Origin: Myxococcales bacterium
GTDB lineage: Bacteria > Myxococcota_A > Polyangia > Nannocystales > Nannocystaceae
Reading direction: 5' to 3'
DNA: 64,000 nt
NCBI GenBank assembly: GCA_020633335.1
Contig: JACKDU010000005.1
Coordinates: forward strand, 186,001 to 250,000
The notes under the pieces were generated by a model. It worked only from the letters and a program-made list of their open reading frames with translations. It was not told the origin of the DNA and did no database searches. Made by a program: the position numbers and the translations under genes. Shown piece after piece: positions 7,791 through 15,753 of this stretch (position 1 is the stretch's first letter; each line of letters opens with the position of its first letter).

Positions 7791-8918
7791 ATGGCGAGAG
7801 CGATCCAGAGCTGGCGTTGGGCCTCGGCGGCGATCCCGGCGCTCGCGCTCGCCTGCTTCTCGGGCGCGGCGCTGCGGGGCGAGCCCTGCGTGGCCAGCGA
7901 CGAGTGCGGCCCCAGCCTCGGCTGCGAGGGGGGCTTCTGCGGCGGCCCGCGGCAGACCTTCGCCTGCGGCGACGGGGTCACGGTGGCGATCGACAACCTC
8001 CACCCCAACATCGTCCTCGTCCTCGACCGCTCGGGCTCGATGATCGGCGAGCTCGGCGAGACCACCCGCTGGGAGATCCTCCGCGGGCTGGTCGGCGAGA
8101 TCGTCGAGACCTTCGGCCCGTCGATGAACCTCGGCGCGGTCCGCTTCCCCTCGCTCGACGCCGAGGCGAAGTGGGGGCAGCTCGGCTGCGTCTCGAACAC
8201 CGAGCCCGACGTGCCGCTCGCGCTCGCCAACCAGGCGGCGATCTTGGCGGCGATCCCCAGCGCCGAGGAGCTCCCGCCCGAGGGCGCGACGCCGACGACC
8301 GCGGCGGTCCGCGTCGCCCTCGAGCACCTCCGCGCCCGCGATCGCCAGCTCACCAAGGCGCTGGTGCTGATCACCGACGGCGCCGCCAACTGCGGGGACG
8401 CGTCGACCAGCGAGTACCAGCTCGCCGAGGGCTACGACGACGCGCTGCCGGTGACGGTCGCCGAGGCGGCGGCCGCCGGGATCCCGACCTACGTCGTCGG
8501 CATCGCCATCGAGGACTCGCTGAGCCCGGTCTTCCTCGACGGTCAGCCCGACAACATCAACACCTTCGAGGTCCTCAGCGAGCTCGCGGTCGCCGGCGGG
8601 ACCGCCCGTGAGGGCGCGGTCCGCTTCTACGAGGCGGGCGATCTCGACGAGCTCCTCGCCGAGCTCGCCGAGCTCCCGGAGGCGGTGCTCGACTGCACGA
8701 TCCCGCTGGACCCGCGGCCGGACTACCCCGAGCTCATCGAGGTGGCGATCGACGGCAAGACCTACGAGCGCCGGCAGGGGACCGCCTGTGAGGGCGACGG
8801 CTACCGCTTCACGGGCGAGGCGCTCGACACGATCGAGCTCTGCGAGGGGGCCTGCGCGCGCTTCCAGGCGAGCGGCGCGCTCTCGATCGGCTACCGCTGC
8901 CCCGATCTCGGCGACTAG
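7791..8918 (+). CDS. VWA-domain lipoprotein
   Basis: 375 residues. A signal peptide ends in a lipobox (ALALAC), so the protein is probably lipid-anchored. A short Cys-rich stretch (residues about 31-65: CVASDECGPSLGCEGGFCGG) precedes a von Willebrand A domain with the MIDAS motif VLDRSGSM, a Thr in GATPTT, and Asp in LVLITDGAANC. The C-terminal part has a Cys-rich EGACARF region. VWA domains bind metal and mediate protein contacts; the ligand is unknown. It stands between the signalling pair and an ECF sigma gene. Confidence 0.85.
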   Translation: MARAIQSWRWASAAIPALALACFSGAALRGEPCVASDECGPSLGCEGGFCGGPRQTFACGDGVTVAIDNLHPNIVLVLDRSGSMIGELGETTRWEILRGLVGEIVETFGPSMNLGAVRFPSLDAEAKWGQLGCVSNTEPDVPLALANQAAILAAIPSAEELPPEGATPTTAAVRVALEHLRARDRQLTKALVLITDGAANCGDASTSEYQLAEGYDDALPVTVAEAAAAGIPTYVVGIAIEDSLSPVFLDGQPDNINTFEVLSELAVAGGTAREGAVRFYEAGDLDELLAELAELPEAVLDCTIPLDPRPDYPELIEVAIDGKTYERRQGTACEGDGYRFTGEALDTIELCEGACARFQASGALSIGYRCPDLGD

Positions 8919-9018
8919 GGGCCTCTGGGGGGCTCCTTCGCGGCGACGGAGGTTTTTTTTCGGCGGCGGCAATTGTTCGGCGGCGGGCGGGTACCACCAC
9001 CCTCGAAGACCCGTGACC

Positions 9019-9639
9019 ATGCCGATCCGCGACGCCGAGAGCACCCGCCCCGAGACCGACGACGCCGCTGACGCCGCCCTCCTCGGGCGCGCCCGCGAGG
9101 GCGACGAGCGGGCGCTCCGCGCCCTCTACGAGCGCTACCAGGGGTTCGTCCGCGCCTTCCTCCAGCGGATGCTCGGCCCCGATCCCGAGCTCGATGACCT
9201 CACGCAGATGGTCTTCGCCCGGGCCTTCCGCGCGCTCGGGACCTTCCGCGGCGACGCCAAGGTGAGCACCTGGCTCTACCAGATCTGCGCCAACACCTGC
9301 CGCAACGCGCTCCGCACCCGCTACCGCCAGCGTCGCCTCCACGACGCGCTCCACTTCTTCACGATCGCCGGCGAGGGCGACCGCGCCCACGTCGACCTCG
9401 GCGCCCGCGACGAGGCGACCCGCCTCCTCCAGCGCCTGCGGCCCGACCTCCGCGAGATCTTCGTCCTCTACCACCACGAGGGGCTGACCCTCGCCGAGAT
9501 CGCCGAGGTGCTCGGGGTCGCGGTGTCGACCGCCGGCGACCGCCTCACGCGGGCCCGCAAGCAGCTCCACAAGCTCGCCCACGGGCGCCCGCGGCTGGCG
9601 GGCGGGCTCGGCGAGGCGGGGTTCGTCGAGGGGTGCTGA
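9019..9639 (+). CDS. ECF-type RNA polymerase sigma factor
   Basis: 206 residues from ATG 9019; a GTG at 9013 is an alternative. Region 2 is YERYQGFVRAFLQRMLG then DDLTQMVFARAFRALGTFRGDAKVSTWLYQI. Region 4 is LREIFVLYHHEGLTLAEIAEVLGVAVSTAGDRLTRARKQL, with a helix-turn-helix. There is no recognisable anti-sigma gene directly downstream, where the sequence becomes a decayed, A/T-richer patch, so the cognate regulator may have been lost or lies elsewhere. Its target promoters cannot be read from this window. Confidence 0.92.
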   Translation: MPIRDAESTRPETDDAADAALLGRAREGDERALRALYERYQGFVRAFLQRMLGPDPELDDLTQMVFARAFRALGTFRGDAKVSTWLYQICANTCRNALRTRYRQRRLHDALHFFTIAGEGDRAHVDLGARDEATRLLQRLRPDLREIFVLYHHEGLTLAEIAEVLGVAVSTAGDRLTRARKQLHKLAHGRPRLAGGLGEAGFVEGC

Positions 9640-10530
9640 GCGAGGCGACCCAGACCCCGCGCCGGAGCGGTTGGGCGAAGCTCCTCGCCCGGGTCGTCGG
9701 TCTGCTCGAAGTGATGCGGATCGATGTGAGGTGAATCCTCAAGGTCGTCCGGAAGTCATCGCCGAACTCCTTCACGGCGTCCTCCTGGGCAGCTTGGTTG
9801 TTCGCGCGGGCCGAGGCGACGCGCTCTAGTCCGAGCTTCGTGCCGTCGAAGAGGGACCCTTCCAGCCCGTGCTCTGGTCTGCAAAAAATTCCGGCCTCTT
9901 CGGGCCGCGGAAATCGAAGACATCTTCAGGCGACATCCTGTCGCGGCGAACAGAGGCTGCCCTGGAGAGCGCCTGCGCCCTCTGGGTGTCGTCCTGTGGA
10001 CGATGGGCGGAACTTGCCCCCCGAGTGGGCTCGTCAGGGCGCCGACGGATATCCTGGCCAATGCGCCAAGCGCCCCTTCAGTGAGTTCTTGACTACCGTC
10101 TCCTCGATTTCGCGGCTCTAGGCCGTGGCGAAGCGCCCAGATCCACAAAAGATGCACGGTGGCGCTGACTGGCCTCGGAGCCGCGGCGATGGAAGACGCC
10201 TGCGTGGTCCCACTGTCACTTGCGTCAGCCAGAACTTCGTTCCCAGCGGAAGAGCGACGAGGTGTTCGAAAGTGACCGGCTGTTCAGGTGTCTTGGCACA
10301 TAAGGCAGAAATCCCTCGGTGTGTGGCCCCAAAACCCCAGTGCAACTGGCTTGACACAGAATATCTTCGAGTGATACGGGAATTTTTAGCATCATGTCTC
10401 GAGGGCGGGCACATACGGGCGCGGAGTCGGAGGGTGAGTGAGCACGAGTTGATGTCCATTCCCACACCACATGCGTCTCGTCGGAGCCAGGTAGGTCCGC
10501 GTAGAACCATGACTACAAGAGGACAAGGAA
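9640..10530. other. gene-poor, A/T-richer patch
   Basis: About 890 nt with no convincing gene. Overlapping short frames exist on both strands (for example 10125-10610 plus and 10118-10510 minus), but neither shows domain motifs or the strong third-position GC of neighbouring genes. A frameshifted coding remnant is likely at 9730-9936. This is the left edge of the accessory patch that runs to about 14.1 kb; no integrase, tRNA or direct repeats were seen at it. Confidence 0.5.
9730..9936 (-). pseudogene. possible frameshifted coding remnant
   Basis: On the minus strand, ATG 9936 begins MSPEDVFDFRGPKRPEFF and runs to a TAG at 9826. From about 9865 another frame continues with coding-like sequence, LFDGTKLGLERVASAR and VKEFGDDFRTTLR. 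Joining the two needs a single frameshift near 9855-9865. The family is not recognised. The evidence is only the protein-like character of the two pieces. Confidence 0.25.
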
Positions 10531-11073
10531 ATGTTGTTGGTCATGCTGACACTACTCGGCGTCATTCTCACGGGCGATGTCGACTCGGAGGCAGAATCTC
10601 GCCGTTGTGATGATGGCGAAGAGCCTTTCACCGTCACGGGGGAACCCAATTGGGTGTGCGAGATCGATGGCTGCTCACCGCTAGAGGCAAACTGCTGGGA
10701 GTATAGAAATCGGCATTGCTATGATGAGTTTGGTGAAGAAAATGGCACATGCGAGCTTGAGAGGAAGACTTGCCAATCGAAGTTCTCCTGCTTTGAGCTG
10801 TGGGTTGGCTGTGCGGGGTACTACAAGTGTACGGAGGCGGGAACTCTTGGCTGCAACGAAGGTTACTGTATTGAGGCGACAGTAGTCGCCCCTTCCGATG
10901 ATGCCTCGGCTTCTCAAGGAGACTCCGGGCTGGTCCTGATGTGCAAAAGTGAGCAGGCGCCTGGAACCGTCCCCCGGGACGGTACAGAATCGCTCATCAG
11001 CACTGAGGAGGCGCGAGATTGGACGCAGGACCCCCCTCAGAGGCGGCTTGTCAAGCCTGTCGCAAGCCTGTAA
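10531..11073 (+). CDS. Cys-rich secreted protein of unknown function
   Basis: 180 residues. It starts with a hydrophobic segment (MLLVMLTLLGVIL) that looks like a signal peptide; no clear lipobox. The mature part contains 13 Cys between residues about 26 and 135 (for example WVCEIDGCSPLEANCW, KFSCFELWVGCAGYYKC, LGCNEGYCIE), suggesting a disulfide-rich extracellular domain. The ribosome-binding region is AAGAGGACAAGGAA before the ATG. Codon use is clearly more A/T-rich than the flanking genome, suggesting acquisition. It is first in a three-gene cassette; 12 nt separate it from the next gene. Confidence 0.65.
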   Translation: MLLVMLTLLGVILTGDVDSEAESRRCDDGEEPFTVTGEPNWVCEIDGCSPLEANCWEYRNRHCYDEFGEENGTCELERKTCQSKFSCFELWVGCAGYYKCTEAGTLGCNEGYCIEATVVAPSDDASASQGDSGLVLMCKSEQAPGTVPRDGTESLISTEEARDWTQDPPQRRLVKPVASL

Positions 11074-11085
11074 GGTGGTGAAAAG

Positions 11086-11385
11086 ATGGTGGATTATCGC
11101 AATATCGCGCCTCGCGCCTCCAGGCTCAGGCTGACACCATGGCGAACGTTCGTCATTGTCACGGTCAGTTTTATTGCAGCATTCATTCTTGCGACCTTCT
11201 CTGTGTACGCAATTGCGAAGGCCAATGTTGTATTCGACAGCGCTGGGCACTCCCTTGTTGACACCCGTTGGGAGCAGGTGGCTTTGCTGTTCCTTGTGGT
11301 CTTTGGAGGGCTCTGGCTTGGATCCATCGCAAGCTACTACTTGCGTCGACGGAAGAGGCTCCGCTACCAAGACCTTCGCGTATGA
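11086..11385 (+). CDS. small two-helix membrane protein
   Basis: 99 residues with two predicted membrane helices, FVIVTVSFIAAFILATFSVYAI (about 22-43) and VALLFLVVFGGLWLGSIASYY (about 65-85), and a basic C-terminal tail (LRRRKRLRYQ). AAGGTGG upstream of ATG is a plausible ribosome-binding site. It is not a family I recognise. Its stop overlaps the next start (ATGA), so the two are translationally coupled. Base composition matches the cassette, not the genome. Confidence 0.6.
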   Translation: MVDYRNIAPRASRLRLTPWRTFVIVTVSFIAAFILATFSVYAIAKANVVFDSAGHSLVDTRWEQVALLFLVVFGGLWLGSIASYYLRRRKRLRYQDLRV

Positions 11386-12071
11386 CTGATGATGACGAGT
11401 CGGCTCGCAGCCTTGTCCCGAGAAGTCGAGACCCTCTCCAGGGAACCAAACTTTGGAAGCTTCTGGTCCTCCAGATTTCCGAGCGCATTCGGCTTCCTGC
11501 ATTGGCGCGGCAGGTTTCTGCTCAGGCCGCAAATGTCCTAGCGCAGGCCATCCGTGACTGCGGAAAGGACCTGGAGAGCCGGGCTCGATTCGCCATAGGT
11601 TTTCTTCTCGTCTGGGTACTCCTCTGCATCGTAGCCATTGTGGCCGCGCTCTCGGGGGCGCAGTGGTCGCCGGTTCTGTATGGGCTTATCATCGGGTTGC
11701 CGCTTTCCTGTGCGGGGGGGATTCTTCTTAGCAGGTACCCGAGACGCCGGCTTTTTCGCAGCAAGGCAGAAGAGCATTTTGATGATCTGAGAGGCCTCTA
11801 TGAGAAGAAGAGAGCTGGGCTGGAAGCAATTGAGAGGGACATGAAGCGTAGAGGAGTCTCGGAGGAGGAGGTTGCTGATAAGATCTCACTTCGACACGAG
11901 GAACTCGAAGAATGGTATGCCAATGCGCTTGCAGCGACGGATTCAACAATGCGAACGATCAGTGAGGCTGTGTCAGAAATCTCCGTCAGCCAAGTGGAGA
12001 AGCCTCGGGCATTGCCTGTGGCGGACGAGGATGGGTCCAAGGCGGACGAAGATGGGTCCGAGAAGCGGTGA
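11382..12071 (+). CDS. membrane protein with two helices and a C-terminal coiled coil
   Basis: 229 residues from ATG 11382, chosen because it overlaps the preceding stop in ATGA; an upstream in-frame start at 11268 would overlap most of that gene. It has two membrane helices (FAIGFLLVWVLLCIVAIVAAL and PVLYGLIIGLPLSCAGGILL), then a charged helical region likely to coil (FDDLRGLYEKKRAGLEAIER to SVSQVEK). The tail ends in a tandem duplication, ADEDGSK/ADEDGSE. Function unknown. Together with the two genes before it, it may be an envelope complex or a small accessory module, possibly toxin/immunity or defence; that is speculation from context. Confidence 0.6.
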   Translation: MTDDDESARSLVPRSRDPLQGTKLWKLLVLQISERIRLPALARQVSAQAANVLAQAIRDCGKDLESRARFAIGFLLVWVLLCIVAIVAALSGAQWSPVLYGLIIGLPLSCAGGILLSRYPRRRLFRSKAEEHFDDLRGLYEKKRAGLEAIERDMKRRGVSEEEVADKISLRHEELEEWYANALAATDSTMRTISEAVSEISVSQVEKPRALPVADEDGSKADEDGSEKR

Positions 12072-12282
12072 TGGCCTCCGATGGCCCACGTGGGACCATC
12101 TCTTCCGCCTCAGCAGCAGCACGGCAGCGCCGACGACGACGATTGTCTCACTCGAGCTCGGGGTCTCGGCCCGTGCGCTTGGCACGTCGAGCGTTTGTGC
12201 GTTCACGCCCATCCATCCTGCGGCAAGCGTCCGTAGATCGGTGTGTCCCTGGCGCGGCGAGACCGCGAACGAGTGTCGGCCT

Positions 12283-13041
12283 TCAGGCCCGAGAGATGGC
12301 GCCAAAGAGCGGGAGGATCTGGGAGCGGACTTCGCCGAGGAAGTCGGCGATACCGGCCTCGCGGCCTCGCTCGGCGAGTCGGTCGAGGGGAACCTCGAGG
12401 CACTCGCGCTGGCGATCGAGATCGGCTCCGCAGAGGCGCTCAAGGACTCGCTTTGTGTCCTTGGGGCTGCCCTTCGCGGTCGACAACAGCCGGTGCGGCG
12501 CGGTCGTCGGGTCGAAGCCGATCTCCGCGGTCAGAGCGCGTAGGCGCTCGTCCTCGGAGGCGTTCGTCGGGGTGAAGCCCGCCACGTACCAAGACTCGGA
12601 CTCCGGCTCAGACCAGGCCAGGATGATCCGAAAGGGCCAGGGCCTCTCGGCGGAGGCCTGACGCATCCCCTTCAGCCGCCTGGGATCGCCGTCGAGATCG
12701 CGGGCGATCAGCAGGGCGTGGTCGGCCGCGTCATCCCAGCGCTCCATCACGTTGAGGAGGAGCCTGCGCGTGCTCGCGGCGTCGGGAGCCCCCGGTTCAC
12801 CGCCGAAGTGTCCGCGAACTCGGCGCCGGCTTGGTCCTGATCCCGCGTCAGAGCTGGAGATCCACGGGTGCTCAAGCGGATTGGCCGATCGCTTCTCCCA
12901 CACGCGTACGTGGTCCAAGATGTCCTGCGTCCACGGGATTTCGGACGCGATGAGGCGATCCACGAGCGTTCGTACGGCCTCGTAGCCCGCCCGGTCCTCA
13001 GCGGCGACCAGGAAGGTCGTGGCGTGCTCGTTCGGAGCCAA
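12283..13041 (-). CDS. TOPRIM-like/DUF4276-like protein, partner of the AAA ATPase
   Basis: 252 residues. The N-terminal strand TTFLVAAEDRAGYEAVRTLVDRL supplies a conserved acid, and HALLIARDLDGD supplies the DxD of a TOPRIM-like fold. RIILAWSEPESESWYVAGF and KGSPKDTKRVLERL fit the later DUF4276 pattern (VRIAvreiEAWfL and a Lys-rich helix), from memory. TOPRIM-like partners of OLD-type ATPases are often nucleases. The start is TTG 13041, which abuts the TAG stop of the ATPase gene in the same frame. A GAGGAG Shine-Dalgarno sequence sits 9 nt before the TTG inside the ATPase gene, arguing for coupled initiation rather than readthrough. Confidence 0.62.
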   Translation of the reverse strand: MAPNEHATTFLVAAEDRAGYEAVRTLVDRLIASEIPWTQDILDHVRVWEKRSANPLEHPWISSSDAGSGPSRRRVRGHFGGEPGAPDAASTRRLLLNVMERWDDAADHALLIARDLDGDPRRLKGMRQASAERPWPFRIILAWSEPESESWYVAGFTPTNASEDERLRALTAEIGFDPTTAPHRLLSTAKGSPKDTKRVLERLCGADLDRQRECLEVPLDRLAERGREAGIADFLGEVRSQILPLFGAISRA

Positions 13042-14076
13042 CTAGGTCGGCTCCTCTGGATCGCCGACCCACCGCTCGCCGACTGTGCTCCAGAACTCTC
13101 CAGCGTCCATGACGGGCTTCCACTTCGGCCACTCGGGGTGCTCGTCGAGGCGACGGTGGAACGCGAGACCGTCGCTGTTCATCCAGGTGACGTGCACCTC
13201 CGAGGCATCAAAGGCGTCGAGCGCGTAGCTCGAGTGCGTCGTGCAGATGATCTGCAGGTCGTCGCGCTGGCCGACGAGGGCGCGCAGGGTCTTGATCAGC
13301 TCGATCTGTGCGGTCGGGTGGAGGCCGCGGTCGATGTCGTCGAAGAGCACGACAGTCGGGGCGCCGCCGTGGTGGACCGCGGTCAGCACGCCGAGCGCGA
13401 TCAAGGTGCCCTCGGAGAGGGCGCTCGCTGGGATGAATCCCATCTTCCCGAACTCGAGCTCGATGCGGCTACCCACATGGGTGCGCTTGATCTTGCGGAA
13501 TTCGACGTCACGTGGATCTTCATCGATGTTGACCCACTCTTCGTCTTCGATTTTTTCGCGGACGACCCGCAGACGACGCGCCTGTGGGACTACCTTTCGG
13601 AGTTCGTCTTCGATGCTCTCGATCGAGCCATCGCGAAGGCCGATCAGGTAGTCGAGGAGAGACGCCAGGCCGTCGCCGTCGGTAGCCAGCGATGGCTCTG
13701 TGTCCTTCAAGTATGAAGGGGCGGCGAGCCGGTCAGGGGCGAGGCGGAGGATTAGCGAGCGGGGCAGGTTGCCCTTCGGGGTCAGCGATGCTGACGCCTG
13801 CGAAACCGCCATCTCGGAGGTGCTCGCAGCGGTCGCCAGTCTGAGTACCGACTGGCTGGCGCCGAAGGTGATCAGGCGTTCGGGCGCCAGCCTGTCCTTG
13901 AGGGATTGCTTCCAGCTCAAGCCCGCTGCTGCAGATGCTCGGCACAGGAGGTCGACGCACTCGAGCACCGTCGTCTTCCCCGAGCCGTTGGTCCCCACGA
14001 ACACCGTCAACGGCGTGAGGTCGATCTTCGCCTCGACGAAGCCGCGGATGTTCTTGAGGGTGAGCGTGCGGAGCAC
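13042..14076 (-). CDS. AAA family ATPase (OLD/RloA-like), putative defence protein
   Basis: 344 residues from GTG 14076; a TTG at 14112 would add 12. It opens LRTLTLKNIRGFVEAKIDL, then Walker A VFVGTNGSGKTT (about 26-37), signature-like SALSEGTLIALGVL, Walker B TVVLFDDIDRGLHP, and H-loop IICTTHSSYALDAF. The usual Asp-Glu of Walker B reads Asp-Asp. It belongs with SMC/RecF-like AAA proteins such as OLD, RloA or PARIS AriA. TATAGT lies 6 nt upstream of the GTG, which supports that start. Together with the TOPRIM-like gene it forms a compact two-gene operon in an accessory patch, typical of anti-phage systems; the activity is not shown by sequence. Confidence 0.82.
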   Translation of the reverse strand: MLRTLTLKNIRGFVEAKIDLTPLTVFVGTNGSGKTTVLECVDLLCRASAAAGLSWKQSLKDRLAPERLITFGASQSVLRLATAASTSEMAVSQASASLTPKGNLPRSLILRLAPDRLAAPSYLKDTEPSLATDGDGLASLLDYLIGLRDGSIESIEDELRKVVPQARRLRVVREKIEDEEWVNIDEDPRDVEFRKIKRTHVGSRIELEFGKMGFIPASALSEGTLIALGVLTAVHHGGAPTVVLFDDIDRGLHPTAQIELIKTLRALVGQRDDLQIICTTHSSYALDAFDASEVHVTWMNSDGLAFHRRLDEHPEWPKWKPVMDAGEFWSTVGERWVGDPEEPT

Positions 14077-14082
14077 GGGCCG

Positions 14083-14088
14083 ACTATA
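14083..14088 (-). promoter_or_regulatory. -10-like TATAGT of the ATPase/TOPRIM-like operon
   Basis: TATAGT on the minus strand ends 6 nt before GTG 14076, suggesting a leaderless mRNA. Confidence 0.4.
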
Positions 14089-14163
14089 GCCGGCCCGGCG
14101 AGCAGCCCGCAACGCTACCCCCCGCGTACGAGAGCGCCCGTCGCCTGCAATGCGGTTCCACGC

Positions 14164-14556
14164 CTAGTGGTGGATCTCGAGCTTCACCGACTCGCCAGGA
14201 TTGTTGAAGGTCACGACCCCCTCCGCGAGGATCCGGTTGCCGTCGCGGACCTGGATCTCGTGCGAGCCCGGCTCGATCGAGAACGAAGAGAGCGGGGCGA
14301 CGCCGGCGAAGCGGCCGTCGAGGAAGACGGTCGCCCGGCCGCCGTCGAGGGTGACGTCGAGGAGGACCGACGAGCCCGCGCGGAGCTTCTTCTCCTTCTT
14401 CTTCTGGGCGGGGGAGAGGTTGGCGTCGGACTTCCACTTGACGCTGCCGCTGTTGACGCAGAGGCCGGTCGGGTCGGAGCAGGCGGCGTCGGCGATCATC
14501 GGCGCGGCGAGGCCAGCGGCGAGGGCGAGGGCGGGGAGCAGGGCGCGGAGCTTCAT
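14164..14556 (-). CDS. secreted PEGA-like domain protein
   Basis: 130 residues with a signal peptide (LLPALALAAGLAAPMIADAA). After a Lys-rich stretch (QKKKEKKLRAGSSV) comes a PEGA-like beta domain: GGRATVFLDGRFAGVAPL and FSIEPGSHEIQVRDGNRIL. PEGA domains are short surface-associated beta modules seen in myxobacterial exported proteins. The ATG is preceded by AAGGAGAA, one of the few strong Shine-Dalgarno sequences here. It lies downstream of 14584-15543 on the same strand, 27 nt apart, so they are probably cotranscribed. Confidence 0.75.
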   Translation of the reverse strand: MKLRALLPALALAAGLAAPMIADAACSDPTGLCVNSGSVKWKSDANLSPAQKKKEKKLRAGSSVLLDVTLDGGRATVFLDGRFAGVAPLSSFSIEPGSHEIQVRDGNRILAEGVVTFNNPGESVKLEIHH

Positions 14557-14583
14557 CGCGTTCTCCTTGGCGTGCGCGCGCCG

Positions 14584-15543
14584 CTAGAAGCGGCCCGAGA
14601 GGCTGACGCCGGCGAGGCCGGGGCCGAGGGTGGGGGTGAGGTGGAGGGCGGTGTCAGCGTGATCGGCCCGGTAGGCCTTGCGCTTCTTGACGCCGAGGAC
14701 GAGGAGCGCGATCCCGCCGGCGAGGCCGACCGCGGCGACGCCGATCCCGGCGTAGGTGATGATGTTGGCGCGCTTGCCCTTGGCGTCGGCCTCGTCGAAG
14801 GCGTCGCCGGTGACCGTCGGATCCTCGACCGTCTTCTGGGCGTCGACGCCCATCGCGATCCCGGCGCCGATCATCCCGAGGCCGCCGGCGCCGACCACCG
14901 TCAGCAGCGAGCCGCCGGCGATCAGGCCGCGGCCGTCCTTGGGGGCCGGCGTCCGCTCGCGCTTCGACCCCTCGGGGGGCGGCGGCGGGGCCTTCTCCTT
15001 CTCGATCTCGGCGATCAGCGCCTCGCCCTCGCTGAGGACGTTGCGGGCCCGATCGATCTGGCTCGGGATCTCGCCCTCGGGGATGATCTCCCACTTCGCG
15101 TCGGCCCGCGGGTCCTGCAGGAAGTAGAGGATGTCGAGGGCGATGCGGGCCTCCTCCATGCCGCTCTCGACCGGCTCGACCTCCCGCGCCTTGGCGCCCT
15201 GGGCCTTGTAGGCCTCGGCGGCGTCGGTGAAGAGGATCGGATCGCCGAGCTTGCGGGCCTCCTCGGCGAGGAGCGAGGCCGCCGATCCGGGATCGCTGTC
15301 GAGCATCCCCTGCGCCCGCGACTGGATCGGCGCCCGGGCGTCGGCCGCCTCCTGGGCGGTGAGCCGGTTCTCGGGCTCGGGCGCCGCCTTCGGCTTCGAC
15401 TTCTTCTTCTTCTTGCTCTTCGCAAAGCCGAAGACCGGCGCGGCGGAGGCGGTCGTCGGCAAGGTCGCCGTCGGCACCAGGATCGAGAGGGCGAGGGCGG
15501 CGCTGCGGAGGCCAGTGGAACGGACGCGCGGGGTGGATCGCAT
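14584..15543 (-). CDS. exported protein with two C-terminal membrane helices, unknown function
   Basis: 319 residues from ATG 15543; an in-frame GTG at 15549 is possible. A signal-like N-terminus is followed by a Lys/Pro-rich segment (KSKKKKKSKPKAAPEPE), a helical region (about 60-190, TPR-like in character but without clear repeats), a Pro run, and two glycine-rich membrane helices (GLIAGGSLLTVVGAGGLGMI and IITYAGIGVAAVGLAGGIAL). It ends in a beta-like LTPTLGPGLAGVSLSGRF. This layout is common in exported proteins of myxobacteria, but I cannot assign a function. It is cotranscribed with the PEGA-like gene. Confidence 0.7.
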   Translation of the reverse strand: MRSTPRVRSTGLRSAALALSILVPTATLPTTASAAPVFGFAKSKKKKKSKPKAAPEPENRLTAQEAADARAPIQSRAQGMLDSDPGSAASLLAEEARKLGDPILFTDAAEAYKAQGAKAREVEPVESGMEEARIALDILYFLQDPRADAKWEIIPEGEIPSQIDRARNVLSEGEALIAEIEKEKAPPPPPEGSKRERTPAPKDGRGLIAGGSLLTVVGAGGLGMIGAGIAMGVDAQKTVEDPTVTGDAFDEADAKGKRANIITYAGIGVAAVGLAGGIALLVLGVKKRKAYRADHADTALHLTPTLGPGLAGVSLSGRF

Positions 15544-15555
15544 CAGCACGGGCGC

Positions 15556-15561
15556 ACGCTA
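15556..15561 (-). promoter_or_regulatory. -10-like TAGCGT
   Basis: TAGCGT on the minus strand ends 12 nt before ATG 15543. Confidence 0.3.
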
Positions 15562-15753
15562 CCAGGGGAGGGGACGCGTTGACAAACGTCTCCGGGCCCC
15601 ACGAGGCGATCAGAGGCCCTGGAACTAGTAAGCGGCTCAGCCCGATTTTCACTCGCGTTCGCCGCCGCCGATCGCCGCGCTGGGGTCGGTGGGCCCTCGC
15701 GCGGGCGCGTGTCGGTCTGGTAGTCTGCCGCCGCGAACTGGAGGGGCATGACG

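Noticed and set aside
10125..10610. Plus-strand open frame of 161 codons before the Cys-rich gene
   Set aside because: No signal, domain or codon bias; it overlaps the better supported start at 10531 and an equally long minus frame.
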